Part shown: piece after piece, positions 24,624-33,202 of the stretch | Layout of the letters: each line of letters starts with the position of its first letter | Position numbering within the stretch: the stretch's first letter is position 1 | Origin: Streptomyces sp. NRRL WC-3618 | GTDB lineage: Bacteria; Actinomycetota; Actinomycetes; Streptomycetales; Streptomycetaceae | Length of the DNA stretch: 64,000 bases | Direction of reading: 5' to 3' | Assembly: GCF_001280005.1 (NCBI RefSeq) | Contig: NZ_LGDW01000188.1 | Coordinates: 1 to 64,000, forward strand | The notes under the pieces: generated by a model | Databases searched by the model: none | What the model was told of the DNA's origin: nothing | The model's input: the letters and a program-made list of their open reading frames with translations, nothing else | Position numbers and translations under genes: made by a program

Positions 24624-25436
24624 TTGACACCGACCGAGGCTGCCGAAGCCGCCGAGCATCCCAGGCCAGCGGCAGGGGCGGCCGCGACCGCCACCGGACC
24701 ACGGCCCGCGCCGGACGCCACCCCACCCCGTACCCCGCTGAAGGCCCGTACCCCGCTGAGGGCCCGGGCCGCGGCCGAACTGCTCGGCACCGCCCTGCTC
24801 GTCGCCGTCGTGATCGGCTCCGGCATCCAGGCCACGGAACTGACGAAGGACGTCGGCGTCCAGTTGCTGGCCAACTCGATCGCCACCGTCTTCGGCCTGG
24901 GCATCCTCATCCTGCTGTTCGGCCCGGTGTCAGGGGCGCACTTCAACCCGGTGGTCACGCTGGCCGAGTGGTGGACCGCCCGGCGCGGCGGCGACGGCGT
25001 CACGGCACGCGAGGTCGCGGTGTACGTCCCCGCGCAGATCGTCGGTGCCGTCGCGGGCGCGATCCTGGCGGACGCGATGTTCGGCGAGCCCCTGGTGGAG
25101 TGGTCCACGCACGACCGTTCGGCCGGTCATCTGCTGCTGGGGGAGGTGGTGGCCACCGCCGGCCTGATCCTGCTGATCTTCGGCCTGGCCCGCACCGACC
25201 AGCTGCGGTACGCGCCCGTGGCCGTGGCCTCGTACATCGGCGCCGCCTACTGGTTCACGTCGTCGACGTCGTTCGCGAACCCGGCGGTGACCATCGGCCG
25301 GACCTTCAGCGACACGTTCGCGGGCATCGCGCCGGGGTCGGTGCCGGGGTTCGTCGGTGCGCAGGTGGTGGGGGCGGTCGTCGGACTGGCGCTGGTGGCG
25401 CTCGTCTTCGTACCCGCCCGATCCGCCGTCAGGTGA
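24624..25436 (+). CDS. Aquaporin/MIP channel, probable arsenite conduit
   Basis: A 270-residue MIP-family channel with six membrane segments and two half-helix motifs: Asn-Pro-Val at about 108 (AHFNPVVT) and Asn-Pro-Ala at about 219 (FANPAVT). The first NPA is altered to NPV. A 45-residue Ala/Pro-rich leader precedes the first segment. TTG 24624 is the likely start, with AAGGAG 5 nt upstream. Next to arsR and arsC it most likely lets arsenite leave the cell down its gradient, as proposed for AqpS in Sinorhizobium; no ArsB or Acr3 pump gene is present here. Confidence 0.85.
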   Translation: MTPTEAAEAAEHPRPAAGAAATATGPRPAPDATPPRTPLKARTPLRARAAAELLGTALLVAVVIGSGIQATELTKDVGVQLLANSIATVFGLGILILLFGPVSGAHFNPVVTLAEWWTARRGGDGVTAREVAVYVPAQIVGAVAGAILADAMFGEPLVEWSTHDRSAGHLLLGEVVATAGLILLIFGLARTDQLRYAPVAVASYIGAAYWFTSSTSFANPAVTIGRTFSDTFAGIAPGSVPGFVGAQVVGAVVGLALVALVFVPARSAVR

Positions 25437-25469
25437 GGTTCGTTCGGGCGTTCGTCCCGGCGTTCGTTC

Positions 25470-25865
25470 TCACCTTCGTCCGGCGGTGGTCGGCGCGATG
25501 GTGAGCAGCCTGCCCATCGCGGCCAGTACGGGTGCCTCGACCCGGTAGTAGACCCAGGTGCCGCGCCGCTCGGAGGTGAGCAGGCCGGCCTCCCTGAGCT
25601 TCTTCAGGTGGTGGGAGACGGTGGGCTGCGAGACGCCCACGTCGGAGATGTCGCACACGCACGCCTCGCCTCCCTCGTGCGAGGCGACCAGGGAGAAGAG
25701 GCGCAGCCGGACCGGATCGCCGAGCGCCTTGAACATCGCGGCGGTGCGCTCGGCCTCCTCGGCCGTCAGCGGGCGCTCGGTGAGCGGCGGGCAGCACGGC
25801 ACGGCATCTCCCGTGACCTCGGTGGCCTCGGGTTCGAGCAGCGGCAGCACCTTCGTATTCGACAT
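25470..25865 (-). CDS. arsR: ArsR-family metalloregulator, second copy
   Basis: A repressor of 131 residues with the helix 3 metal-binding motif ACVCDISD (an ELCVCDL relative) and an extra N-terminal CC pair (AVPCCPPL), a typical As(III) sensor layout. The DNA-binding helix is VSQPTVSHHLKKL. ATG 25865. It is divergent from the arsO-like gene; direct repeats of GTCTATGTTGAC lie in front of both genes, so each promoter has its own site. Confidence 0.88.
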   Translation of the reverse strand: MSNTKVLPLLEPEATEVTGDAVPCCPPLTERPLTAEEAERTAAMFKALGDPVRLRLFSLVASHEGGEACVCDISDVGVSQPTVSHHLKKLREAGLLTSERRGTWVYYRVEAPVLAAMGRLLTIAPTTAGRR

Positions 25866-25867
25866 GT

Positions 25868-25978
25868 GTCTATGTTGACATGCGTCGAACCAGTGCAGCC
25901 AGAGGCCATCCCCAGTCATCCCCAGCCACCCCGCGGGCCGGTCCCGGGCGATCTGATTCGATAAACGTCTATGTTGAC
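25868..25978. promoter_or_regulatory. Duplicated ArsR-type operator
   Basis: GTCTATGTTGAC occurs at 25868-25879 and again at 25967-25978, each followed a few bases later by GTCGA. The first copy abuts the start of the second arsR. The second is 70 bp upstream of the flavoprotein gene. They are the same orientation and 99 bp apart. Confidence 0.65.
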
Positions 25979-26047
25979 GCCTGTCGATACAAGTGCCATG
26001 CTGGCGAGAGCGGGAGATCGACGAACATCGAAACAAAGGGGACCCTC

Positions 26048-27424
26048 ATGGCTGAGCAGCCGCCGCCCGTCGTGGTCATCGGTGCCGGTCCGATCGGCCT
26101 GGCCGCAGCCGCCCGTCTCGTCGAGCGCGGCATCGAACCGCTCGTCCTGGAAGCAGGCCCGGTCGCGGGCAGCGCCGTACGGGAGTGGGCGCACGTCCGG
26201 CTGTTCTCCACCTGGGGCGAACTGGTCGACCCGGCCGCCGAGAAGCTCCTCGCCCCGACCGGCTGGGTCCGCCCCGACGCCGCCACCTACCCGACCGGCG
26301 GCGACTGGGCCGAGCGCTACCTCCAGCCCCTCGCGGACGTCCTCGGCGCCAGGATCCGCTACGGCGTCACGGTGACCGGCGTCGCCCGCGCCGGCCGCGA
26401 CCGCGTCGTCGACTCCGGCCGCGACGAGCAGCCCTTCACCGTGCACCTCCGGTCCACCGCGGGCGACGAGGAGCGGCTCACCGCCCGCGCCGTCATCGAC
26501 GCCTCCGGCACCTGGGCCACCCCGGCCCCGATGGGCGCCGACGGCCTGCCCGCCCTCGGCGAGAAGGCAGCCGCTGAGCACGTCACCTACCGCGTCCCCG
26601 ACCTCAACGACCCTGCTGTACGGGCCCGTTACGCGGGCCGGCGCACCGCCGTCATCGGCTCCGGCGCCTCCGCCTTCACCGCCCTCGCCCTCCTCGCCGA
26701 CCTGGCGAAGGCGGAGGACGGCACCCACACGTCGTGGATCCTGCGGCGCGGCATCGGCGCGAACACCTACGGCGGGGGAGAGGCCGACCAGTTGCCCGCG
26801 CGCGGCGCCCTCGGCCTGCGGGCCAGGGAAGCGGTCGAGGCCGGTCACGCGAGCGCGGTCACGGGATTCCGTACACAGGCTGTGGAGCGGGAGAACGGCC
26901 GGCTCGTCCTCGTCTCCGACGACGGCCGCCGCCTGGACCCGGTCGACGAGGTCATCGTCCTGACCGGCTTCCGCCCCGACCTGTCGTTCCTCTCCGAACT
27001 CCGTCTCGGCCTCGACGAACGCCTCCAGGCCCCGACCGTCCTGGCCCCCCTCATCGACCCGAACGAGCACTCCTGCGGCACGGTCCACCCGCACGGCGTC
27101 AGCGAGCTCTCCCACCCGGAAGCGGGCGTCTACCTGGTCGGCATGAAGTCCTACGGCCGCGCCCCGACCTTCCTCGCCATGACCGGCTACGAACAGGTCC
27201 GCTCCGTCACCGCCGCGCTCGCGGGCGACCGGGAGGCCGCCGAACGCGTCGAACTCACCCTCCCGGCGACGGGCGTGTGCGGCGGCGCGGGTCTCTTCGA
27301 CGAGCCGGAGAACGCCGGGCAGGACGGGGGCGGCGGTTGCTGCGCCGCCCCCGGCACTCTCCAGATCGGCGTCGGCGCCCCAGCCACCTCCACCTCCACC
27401 TCGATCTCCACCTCCGGCGGGTGA
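26048..27424 (+). CDS. ArsO-like FAD-dependent monooxygenase/oxidoreductase
   Basis: A 458-residue flavoprotein. The N-terminal FAD-binding fold shows GAGPIG at residues 12-17, a second nucleotide fold reads AVIGSGASA (about 200), and VIVLTGFRPD closes the FAD site. It matches the flavin monooxygenases called ArsO in arsenic operons, whose exact reaction is not settled. The C-terminal 50 residues are unusual: TGVCGGAG, GGGGCCAAPG, then a Ser/Thr repeat encoded by CACCTC units. The vicinal Cys pair could bind As(III). ATG 26048 follows AAGGGG. Confidence 0.8.
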   Translation: MAEQPPPVVVIGAGPIGLAAAARLVERGIEPLVLEAGPVAGSAVREWAHVRLFSTWGELVDPAAEKLLAPTGWVRPDAATYPTGGDWAERYLQPLADVLGARIRYGVTVTGVARAGRDRVVDSGRDEQPFTVHLRSTAGDEERLTARAVIDASGTWATPAPMGADGLPALGEKAAAEHVTYRVPDLNDPAVRARYAGRRTAVIGSGASAFTALALLADLAKAEDGTHTSWILRRGIGANTYGGGEADQLPARGALGLRAREAVEAGHASAVTGFRTQAVERENGRLVLVSDDGRRLDPVDEVIVLTGFRPDLSFLSELRLGLDERLQAPTVLAPLIDPNEHSCGTVHPHGVSELSHPEAGVYLVGMKSYGRAPTFLAMTGYEQVRSVTAALAGDREAAERVELTLPATGVCGGAGLFDEPENAGQDGGGGCCAAPGTLQIGVGAPATSTSTSISTSGG

Positions 27425-27463
27425 CGGGGGAAACTTCGTGTACGCGGGCCAGGAGGCAGAGGT

Positions 27464-27973
27464 ATGGGTATGCGGTGGTGGTGGGCCGGGGTGGCGATGG
27501 CCGTCGGAGTGGTCCTTCTGACAGCGTGCGGCGGATCGGCGGGCGGTGGGCACTCGGGCGTGCCGTCGGCGAGCCGCGCGTCAACGCGGTCACCGTCCGT
27601 CCCGGCGCCAGCGTCCCCCTCCGCCACGTCGGGGCGCTGCGCCGCCGGGCACGTGGACGTCGCTGTCGGTCCCGGTGACGCCGTCGCGCGGCGGCTGTGC
27701 GTACGGCCCAGCACGGTGGTGACCCTGGTCCTGCGGCCTCGTACGGACGACAAGCGGTGGACGGCCGTGCACAGCTCCGCGCCGGCGTTCGTCCTGGTGT
27801 CCGGCTGGCAGGTGCGCGGCGACGGTACGGCCCGTGCCTCGCTGCGGTGCGCGGGAACCCGTGCCGGCGCCGCCGTGGTCGGCGTGTCGGCGAAGGCGCC
27901 GGACGTCGCGGGTGCGGCGCGCGTCGCGTTCTCGCTGTACGTGAGCGTGGTGCCGTACGGGAAGGAGGGGTGA
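27464..27973 (+). CDS. Secreted lipoprotein, hypothetical
   Basis: A 169-residue lipoprotein with a hydrophobic signal ending VVLLTACGG (lipobox LTAC), a Ser/Pro/Ala linker to about residue 57, then a compact beta-rich domain with Cys residues at about 58, 79 and 125. No family is recognised. It is 40 bp after the ArsO-like gene and may be read from its transcript, though a role in arsenic handling is not indicated. Confidence 0.65.
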   Translation: MGMRWWWAGVAMAVGVVLLTACGGSAGGGHSGVPSASRASTRSPSVPAPASPSATSGRCAAGHVDVAVGPGDAVARRLCVRPSTVVTLVLRPRTDDKRWTAVHSSAPAFVLVSGWQVRGDGTARASLRCAGTRAGAAVVGVSAKAPDVAGAARVAFSLYVSVVPYGKEG

Positions 27974-28021
27974 CCCGGCGATGAGCCGGACCACCCCTCC
28001 CCGTAAGCCACGTCCGCAAGG

Positions 28022-30673
28022 TCAGCCGCAGTCCCGCACCCTGATCGCATAGATGCCGCGGCCGTGCGTGGCCGCGTACAGGGTGGTGCCGTCGGGGCCG
28101 AGCTTCAGCTGGAGCACGGCGACGGCCGGAAGGTCGCCGACGCGCTGCCACGTCGTCCGGCCCGGGGCGCGGTAGACGACGCCGAGGTCGGTGCCGACAG
28201 CGAGGCCGCCGTTCGGCGTGATCACGGCGGAATCGGCGGGCACGTCGGGGAAGTTCCTGGAGATGTCCTTCCAGGTGGTGCCGCCGTCCCTGGACTCGAA
28301 GACATGGCCGACGCCCGCACCCGGCCCCTCGGTCCACTGCCGGGAGAAGCCGTTGACCGTGAGGAACACATGGTCGGCGGTCTTCGGGTCGACGGCGAAG
28401 CCGCTGAGGTAGCGGTTGGGCACGGTCCCGTCGACGGGAAGCGTGATGTCGTGCCAGCCGGTGCCGTCCGCGTTGCCGACCGAGATCCCGCGCGCGAAGC
28501 CCTGGTTGTTGCAGGGGCCGCACCAGGCCGCGTAGACCTTGCCGCCGGAGGCCGCGACGGCCGTCGCGGTGTGGCCGGCGCCGAGGTCGTACACGCTGGT
28601 CCACTCGTCGCCCTTGCGGATGGCGTACCCGTGGGTCTGCACCCACACGTGACGGCCGCCCGCGATCCACGTGGAGGGGTTCTTCGCGTCGGCCGCGAGC
28701 GGGGCGATGAAGCGGGCCTCGCTGGTGGCGTTGTCGGGCGGGGCCACGTTGAAGGACGTGGCCTTGCTCGCATCGTCGATCCAACTGCCGTCGTTGACCG
28801 CGCAGTTCTGGGTCACCTGGATGGACAGGAAGACGTACTCCTCAGCCGTGTTGCAGCCGTTGGCCGGGTCGGTGAGGGTGTCGCCGCCGTCGCCGCCGAA
28901 GTTGGAGCCCATCACCCGGTCGTCGCCACGCAGGACGGACTGGCCGTTGTCCTGGAGACCGCCGGTGACCAGGACGCCCCCGTGGTCGAGGTCCTTGCCG
29001 ATGCCGACCGAGTAGTACTGCAGGGTGTCGATGGTCCCGTCGTTCAGCGAGGTCCAGTCGGTGGCGTGTCCGGAGGCGTTCTGCCGGCCGTTCAGCGGGC
29101 GCTTGTAGACACCGCCGTCGTTGCCGACGTACACGAAGCTCCTGCCGTGGTAACGGCCGATCGCGACGCCGTGCTGGTCGGAGTGGGTGGTCTGGTCGCA
29201 GTCCCCGGTCTGCTTGGCCGGGTCGATGCCCCAGCAGGAGAAACCGAAGTTCCAGTACGGGCCCACGGTCGACCAGGTGCCGCCGCCGTCCCTGGACTCG
29301 TAGACCTCCTCGAGCCCCGCGTACACGTGCTGCGGGTCGCTCGGATCGACGGTCAGGAACTGGTTGTACCAGGCCTGTACGCCGGGCATGAAGCCGCTGG
29401 ACGTCAGCGCCGAACCGGAGGCCGCCAGCCCCTTGTAGTCGGCGATCTTCGTCCAAGGCCCGGTCGGAGAGCCGGACTTGGAGACGTAGAAGCCCTCCAG
29501 GCCGCTGTCCGGGTTGGTGTTCAGCTGCTCCGGCGACTCGTCGATCGCGTAGTAGCGGGAGCCGTCGGCCGAGCGGGCGAAGGTGACGCTGCCGACGCCG
29601 TCCGCATCGGCCGGCAGATCGCCCAGGCCGCTGGTGATCCGGGTCCAGGTGCCGCCCGCGCCCTTGGTGTAGAAGCCGTTGTAGTCGTCACCGCTGCGCC
29701 AACCGACCGCGAGGACCACCTTGTTCGGGTTCTTCGGGTCGATCGCGATGTCGTTGGCGATGTTCTTGTACGGGGCGTTGGGGTCTGCGGCCTCAGAACC
29801 GCCGGGCAGGAAGCCGGGGTTGGGGGCGAACTCCAGCTTCCAGGCGCCCTTCAGTGTTTTCGTGGAGTGGCTCCACACGCCCTTGCTGGTCGCCGCCCAC
29901 ACCTTGTCGCCGCCGAAGCGCAGTTGGCGGACGGTGGTGCTCTCCAGCTCGTCGCCGCCGACCCGGGTGCGGGAGGAGAACGTGCCGTGGTGAGGGTGGG
30001 TCAGGACGTAGACACCGCTGCCGAGGTAGGCGTCCGCGTTGGTCGTCGCCTCGCCGGTGCCCAGCCACAGGCGCCCGGCCTTGTCGAGGGCGAGCGCGCC
30101 GGTGGACTGCGCGGGCAGCCGGTCGCTGATGGGCCGCCAGTGCCCTCCGCCCGACCTGGACCGCCACACCCCGCCGCCCGCGCTGCCGGCGTACACGTAC
30201 CCGTCGTCGTCGGCGGCCATGGCGGCCATCCGGCCGGTGACATTGCCTGAGCCGCCACTGGAGTTGGAGTCGATGTCCCGGTAGCGCGGATCGTCGGAGT
30301 TGTAGGGAAGGTCGGTGACGTTGCGCCAACTGCCTTTGCTGCGAGGCAACTTGTTCAGACTCTGCCACGCGGCGCCGTACGCGCCCGGTGCGACGACACC
30401 GGGTGAGGTGCGGGCCTCGGCGTACTGGTCCGCGCCCTCGGCGATCTCGTCGGCCTCGTTGCCGTCGTCACCGTCACCGTCCTCGCCCTTCAGGCTGGGG
30501 GCGAACGTGCCGACCGACTGCTCGCGTTCCGCAGCGAGTTGGCCGAGAACGCGGGGTCCGAAGGGGCTGCCGCCACCGCCGGGCGCGGCGCTCGCGGGAA
30601 TCGCGACGAGGGCGGCGGAGGCGGTGATGGCGCAGATTGTGAGCCGTCGTCTCTTACGGGTCGGTGCTGACAC
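28022..30673 (-). CDS. Secreted BNR/sortilin-type beta-propeller protein (GH74/sialidase-like)
   Basis: A secreted protein of 883 residues with a basic N-terminus, a Sec signal peptide (about 13-33, cleavage near ASAAPG) and a long chain of beta-propeller blades. Several BNR/Asp-box-like motifs are visible (SRDGGGTWSTV, SRDGGTTWKDIS, SRSGGGHWRPIS). The layout is like the xyloglucanase/sortilin VPS10-type propellers, but catalytic aspartates were not identified, so hydrolase activity is unproven. GTG 30673 is chosen for the GGAGG 5 nt upstream; the 28-codon upstream extension lacks a signal-like start. It is probably a surface or extracellular binding protein. Confidence 0.8.
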   Translation of the reverse strand: MSAPTRKRRRLTICAITASAALVAIPASAAPGGGGSPFGPRVLGQLAAEREQSVGTFAPSLKGEDGDGDDGNEADEIAEGADQYAEARTSPGVVAPGAYGAAWQSLNKLPRSKGSWRNVTDLPYNSDDPRYRDIDSNSSGGSGNVTGRMAAMAADDDGYVYAGSAGGGVWRSRSGGGHWRPISDRLPAQSTGALALDKAGRLWLGTGEATTNADAYLGSGVYVLTHPHHGTFSSRTRVGGDELESTTVRQLRFGGDKVWAATSKGVWSHSTKTLKGAWKLEFAPNPGFLPGGSEAADPNAPYKNIANDIAIDPKNPNKVVLAVGWRSGDDYNGFYTKGAGGTWTRITSGLGDLPADADGVGSVTFARSADGSRYYAIDESPEQLNTNPDSGLEGFYVSKSGSPTGPWTKIADYKGLAASGSALTSSGFMPGVQAWYNQFLTVDPSDPQHVYAGLEEVYESRDGGGTWSTVGPYWNFGFSCWGIDPAKQTGDCDQTTHSDQHGVAIGRYHGRSFVYVGNDGGVYKRPLNGRQNASGHATDWTSLNDGTIDTLQYYSVGIGKDLDHGGVLVTGGLQDNGQSVLRGDDRVMGSNFGGDGGDTLTDPANGCNTAEEYVFLSIQVTQNCAVNDGSWIDDASKATSFNVAPPDNATSEARFIAPLAADAKNPSTWIAGGRHVWVQTHGYAIRKGDEWTSVYDLGAGHTATAVAASGGKVYAAWCGPCNNQGFARGISVGNADGTGWHDITLPVDGTVPNRYLSGFAVDPKTADHVFLTVNGFSRQWTEGPGAGVGHVFESRDGGTTWKDISRNFPDVPADSAVITPNGGLAVGTDLGVVYRAPGRTTWQRVGDLPAVAVLQLKLGPDGTTLYAATHGRGIYAIRVRDCG

Positions 30674-30891
30674 CGGGTCCTCCCAGAAGGGGCGTTGATG
30701 CAAGCGGTAACAGCGGTCGCAGGGGAGCCGACCACGAGCGGAGCAAGTTTCCGCCACACTTGGACATCCTTTGACCAGAACCTGTCGCTTCGTGTACGGC
30801 GCACAGCCGGGTCATGGCATGGCGAGTGCTTGCTGCTTGCCGGTTGCCGCGAGCCGCGAGCCGCGAGCACGGCGGTCCGGGTGTGACGCGG

Positions 30892-31860
30892 CTATCCGGG
30901 GCGACCGTCCGCGTTGTTGTTGTCCAGCAGGTCCCGGGTACGGCTCACCAGCGCCTCCCGTACCTCGTCCGGTGACACGACCCGCAGTGGTGTGGCCAGG
31001 CTGAGAAGGTACTTGGCGAGGCCGTCGGCGTCGGGGCCGCCGATGTCGACGATCGTCGCGCCGGGGCCTTCCGGGCGATGGGTGCCGACCGTCGGAGGGA
31101 TCATCCGGAGCGCCTGGTCCATGGGCAGAGGGAGGCGGATCCTCACGTACAGCGGGTAGGCGCCGGCCGCGATGGAGCGGGAGACGAGCAGTGCCGGGTC
31201 GGGTGGGTCGACGAGGTCCACGGGGCGTCCGGTCGGCTGTATCCGGCCCACCCTGTCGGCCCGGAAGGTGCGCCACTCGTCGCGCGTCACGTCCCGGGCG
31301 ACGAAGTACCAACGGCGTCCCGTGCGCACCAGGCGGTACGGGTCGACGTCGCGGACCGTGGCCGTTCCTTCCCGGTCGCGGTACGACATGCGGCTGCGCT
31401 CGCCCCTACGGCACGCGGCGGCCAGGTCCAGCAGAGTGCCGGGCGTGATCTGCGGCTCGTCGGGCCTCAGGGTGTGGACGAAAGCGGCGTCCATCTCGCC
31501 CAGCCGGTCCGCGATCCGGCGTGGCAGCACCTGGCGGAGTTTCAGCAGGGCGGACAGCGCGGCCTGGTCGCCGCCGAGTACGCCGCTGAGTGCGGCCTCG
31601 CGCAGCCCGACCGCCACGGCGAGTGCCTCCTCGTCGTCCAGGATCAACGGCGGTACTTGGGTTCCGGCGCGGAGGCGGTAGCCGCCCCACGGCCCGGGGT
31701 CGGACTCGACGCCGTAGCCGAGTTCCCGGAGCCTCGCGACGTCCCGCCGCACCGTGCGCTCGGTGACCGCCAAATGGCGGGCCAGCTCACCGCAGGTCCA
31801 CGACGGCCGCGCGCACAGCAGTGAGACCAGTCGGAGCAGGCGGGCGGAGGTGCTGATCAC
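30892..31860 (-). CDS. YafY-type HTH/WYL-domain transcriptional regulator
   Basis: A regulator of 322 residues: an N-terminal winged helix (LLRLVSLLCARPSWTCGELARHLAVTERTVRRDVARL), then a WYL domain with RSRMSYRD, VDPYRLVRTGRRWYFVARD and WRTFRADRVG, and a C-terminal WCX-like extension. WYL domains bind nucleic acid or other ligands. GTG 31860 is preferred because a perfect inverted repeat at 31889-31913 would otherwise lie inside the gene. It is divergent from the VOC gene, a pairing often seen for this family. Confidence 0.85.
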   Translation of the reverse strand: MISTSARLLRLVSLLCARPSWTCGELARHLAVTERTVRRDVARLRELGYGVESDPGPWGGYRLRAGTQVPPLILDDEEALAVAVGLREAALSGVLGGDQAALSALLKLRQVLPRRIADRLGEMDAAFVHTLRPDEPQITPGTLLDLAAACRRGERSRMSYRDREGTATVRDVDPYRLVRTGRRWYFVARDVTRDEWRTFRADRVGRIQPTGRPVDLVDPPDPALLVSRSIAAGAYPLYVRIRLPLPMDQALRMIPPTVGTHRPEGPGATIVDIGGPDADGLAKYLLSLATPLRVVSPDEVREALVSRTRDLLDNNNADGRPG

Positions 31861-31888
31861 GCGTGAAGTGTCCCGCACGATTCCGTAC

Positions 31889-31925
31889 GACCAGGACCGA
31901 ATCTGTCCTGGTCCCGGCATAGAGT
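31889..31925. promoter_or_regulatory. Inverted-repeat operator and leaderless promoter
   Basis: GACCAGGAC-N7-GTCCTGGTC (31889-31913) is a perfect 9-bp inverted repeat between the WYL regulator and the VOC gene. TAGAGT at 31920-31925 lies 7 nt before the VOC ATG, so that gene should be leaderless and directly repressed by a protein on the repeat. Confidence 0.7.
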
Positions 31926-31932
31926 CCTTCTC

Positions 31933-32355
31933 ATGAGCCCAGAAAACGCATCAAACAAAATAAAAGAAACAAATACAACAAACACGACCACGACCGCGAT
32001 CCGCTACGGGGCCGTCACCTTCGACTGTCCGGACCCCGCCGAACTCGCCCGTTTCTACGGCGACGCCCTCGGCCTGCCCGTCACCTACTCCTCCGACGAC
32101 TTCGTCATGCTCGGCCAGGAGGGCTCGGCCGGACTGGGGTTCAACCGCCTGGCCGACTACCGGCGCCCCACCTGGCCGGACCCGTCGCAGGAGAAGCAGG
32201 CCCACCTCGAGCTGGGCGTCGACGACCTGGACGACACCCAGGCCCGGCTGCTCGCCCTGGGGGCCGTCGAGCCCGCCGTCCAGCCGCAACCCGGCCGGTG
32301 GCGGGTCCTCTTGGACCCCGCAGGCCACCCCTTCTGCATCACCACCCTGGTCTGA
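31933..32355 (+). CDS. VOC (glyoxalase/bleomycin resistance fold) protein
   Basis: A 140-residue two-module VOC protein: AVTFDCPDPAELARFYGDALGLPV in the first half and HLELGVDDLDDTQARLLALGA ... LLDPAGHPFCI in the second. The family includes glyoxalases, dioxygenases and antibiotic-binding proteins. The first 23 codons are Lys/Asn/Thr-rich and unusually AT-rich for this genome, which may keep the start of a leaderless mRNA unstructured. It is divergent from the WYL regulator and followed 2 bp later by the ABM-domain gene. Confidence 0.85.
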   Translation: MSPENASNKIKETNTTNTTTTAIRYGAVTFDCPDPAELARFYGDALGLPVTYSSDDFVMLGQEGSAGLGFNRLADYRRPTWPDPSQEKQAHLELGVDDLDDTQARLLALGAVEPAVQPQPGRWRVLLDPAGHPFCITTLV

Positions 32356-32357
32356 TC

Positions 32358-32663
32358 GTGATCGGCAGACTGATGACGATGACAGCGCACCCGGGCCGGG
32401 GCGGCGAGCTCGCGGCCGTCCTGCTGAGGGTGGCGCAGAGGCTGCACGGGTTCCCCGGCTGTGAGATCTACCTGATCAGCCAGGACGCGGCCGATCCGGA
32501 CACGGTGCACGTCACCGAGGTCTGGCAGGACGACGCCAGCGCCCAGGCAGCTCTCACGGCTCCGCCGACCGCAGACAGTCCGGCTCCCGCGGACGTCCTG
32601 GCGCTGCTGTCGTCCCCACCGCACCGGACGGACCTCACCGTCCTGGGCGGAGTGGGCCTGTAG
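32358..32663 (+). CDS. Antibiotic biosynthesis monooxygenase (ABM) domain protein
   Basis: A small dimeric ferredoxin-like ABM-fold protein of 101 residues (GRLMTMTAHPGRGGELAAVLLRVAQRLHGFPGCEIYLISQD, VTEVWQDDASAQAAL). It could act as a quinol/heme-type monooxygenase or a simple stress protein. The start is GTG, two bases after the VOC stop codon, so it is coupled to it. Convergent with the AhpD-like gene. Confidence 0.75.
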   Translation: MIGRLMTMTAHPGRGGELAAVLLRVAQRLHGFPGCEIYLISQDAADPDTVHVTEVWQDDASAQAALTAPPTADSPAPADVLALLSSPPHRTDLTVLGGVGL

Positions 32664-32689
32664 GTGACGTGACTCAGCGACTCATTGAC

Positions 32690-33202
32690 TCAGGACGGGC
32701 TGGTCTCGCCGTCGGTCGTCACGCCGAAGGCGTTCAGGAAGTTGCTGACGAGCTGGTAGAAACCGACCGTGATGACGAGATCGGAGAGCTGGCCCACGGT
32801 GAGGAACTCCAGCGCTTCGGTGCGTTCGGCGTCGGTCAGGGTGTGCCGGGCGAGCAGACGGTCCGTACAGCGCAGGACCGACGCCTCCTCCTTCGACAGC
32901 CCCTCCGTGGATCCGGTGCCGGCAGCGGCGATGGCGGCCTGACTCAGGCCGACGAGGCGGCCTACGTTCTCGTGGTGGTGGACCTCGTACGGCGCCTGGT
33001 AGACGTGGCCGACCCGCACGATGGCGAGTTCACGCAACTGGTCCGGCAGCGAGTTGCTCCGCAGGATCGCGTCGCCCAGCTGGAGGAGGCCGGGGGCGAG
33101 TGCGGGGGAGTGCATGATCATGCGGAAGACGTTGAGCGAACCGTGCTCGGCAACGGCTTCGCGCAGTTCCGCCGGCAGGGCCGACAGGTCGGGGTACTCC
33201 AC
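32690..33202 (-). CDS. Carboxymuconolactone decarboxylase/AhpD-like protein
   Basis: A 170-residue all-helical CMD-family protein (LPDQLRELAIVRVGHVYQAPYEVHHHENVGRLVGLS). The usual AhpD CxxC redox pair at this place reads VYQAPYEVHHH instead, so it is not a peroxidase reductant of the AhpD type; a decarboxylase-like or other role is possible. ATG 33202 follows GGAG at 8 nt. No clear operon partner. Confidence 0.8.
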   Translation of the reverse strand: MEYPDLSALPAELREAVAEHGSLNVFRMIMHSPALAPGLLQLGDAILRSNSLPDQLRELAIVRVGHVYQAPYEVHHHENVGRLVGLSQAAIAAAGTGSTEGLSKEEASVLRCTDRLLARHTLTDAERTEALEFLTVGQLSDLVITVGFYQLVSNFLNAFGVTTDGETSPS

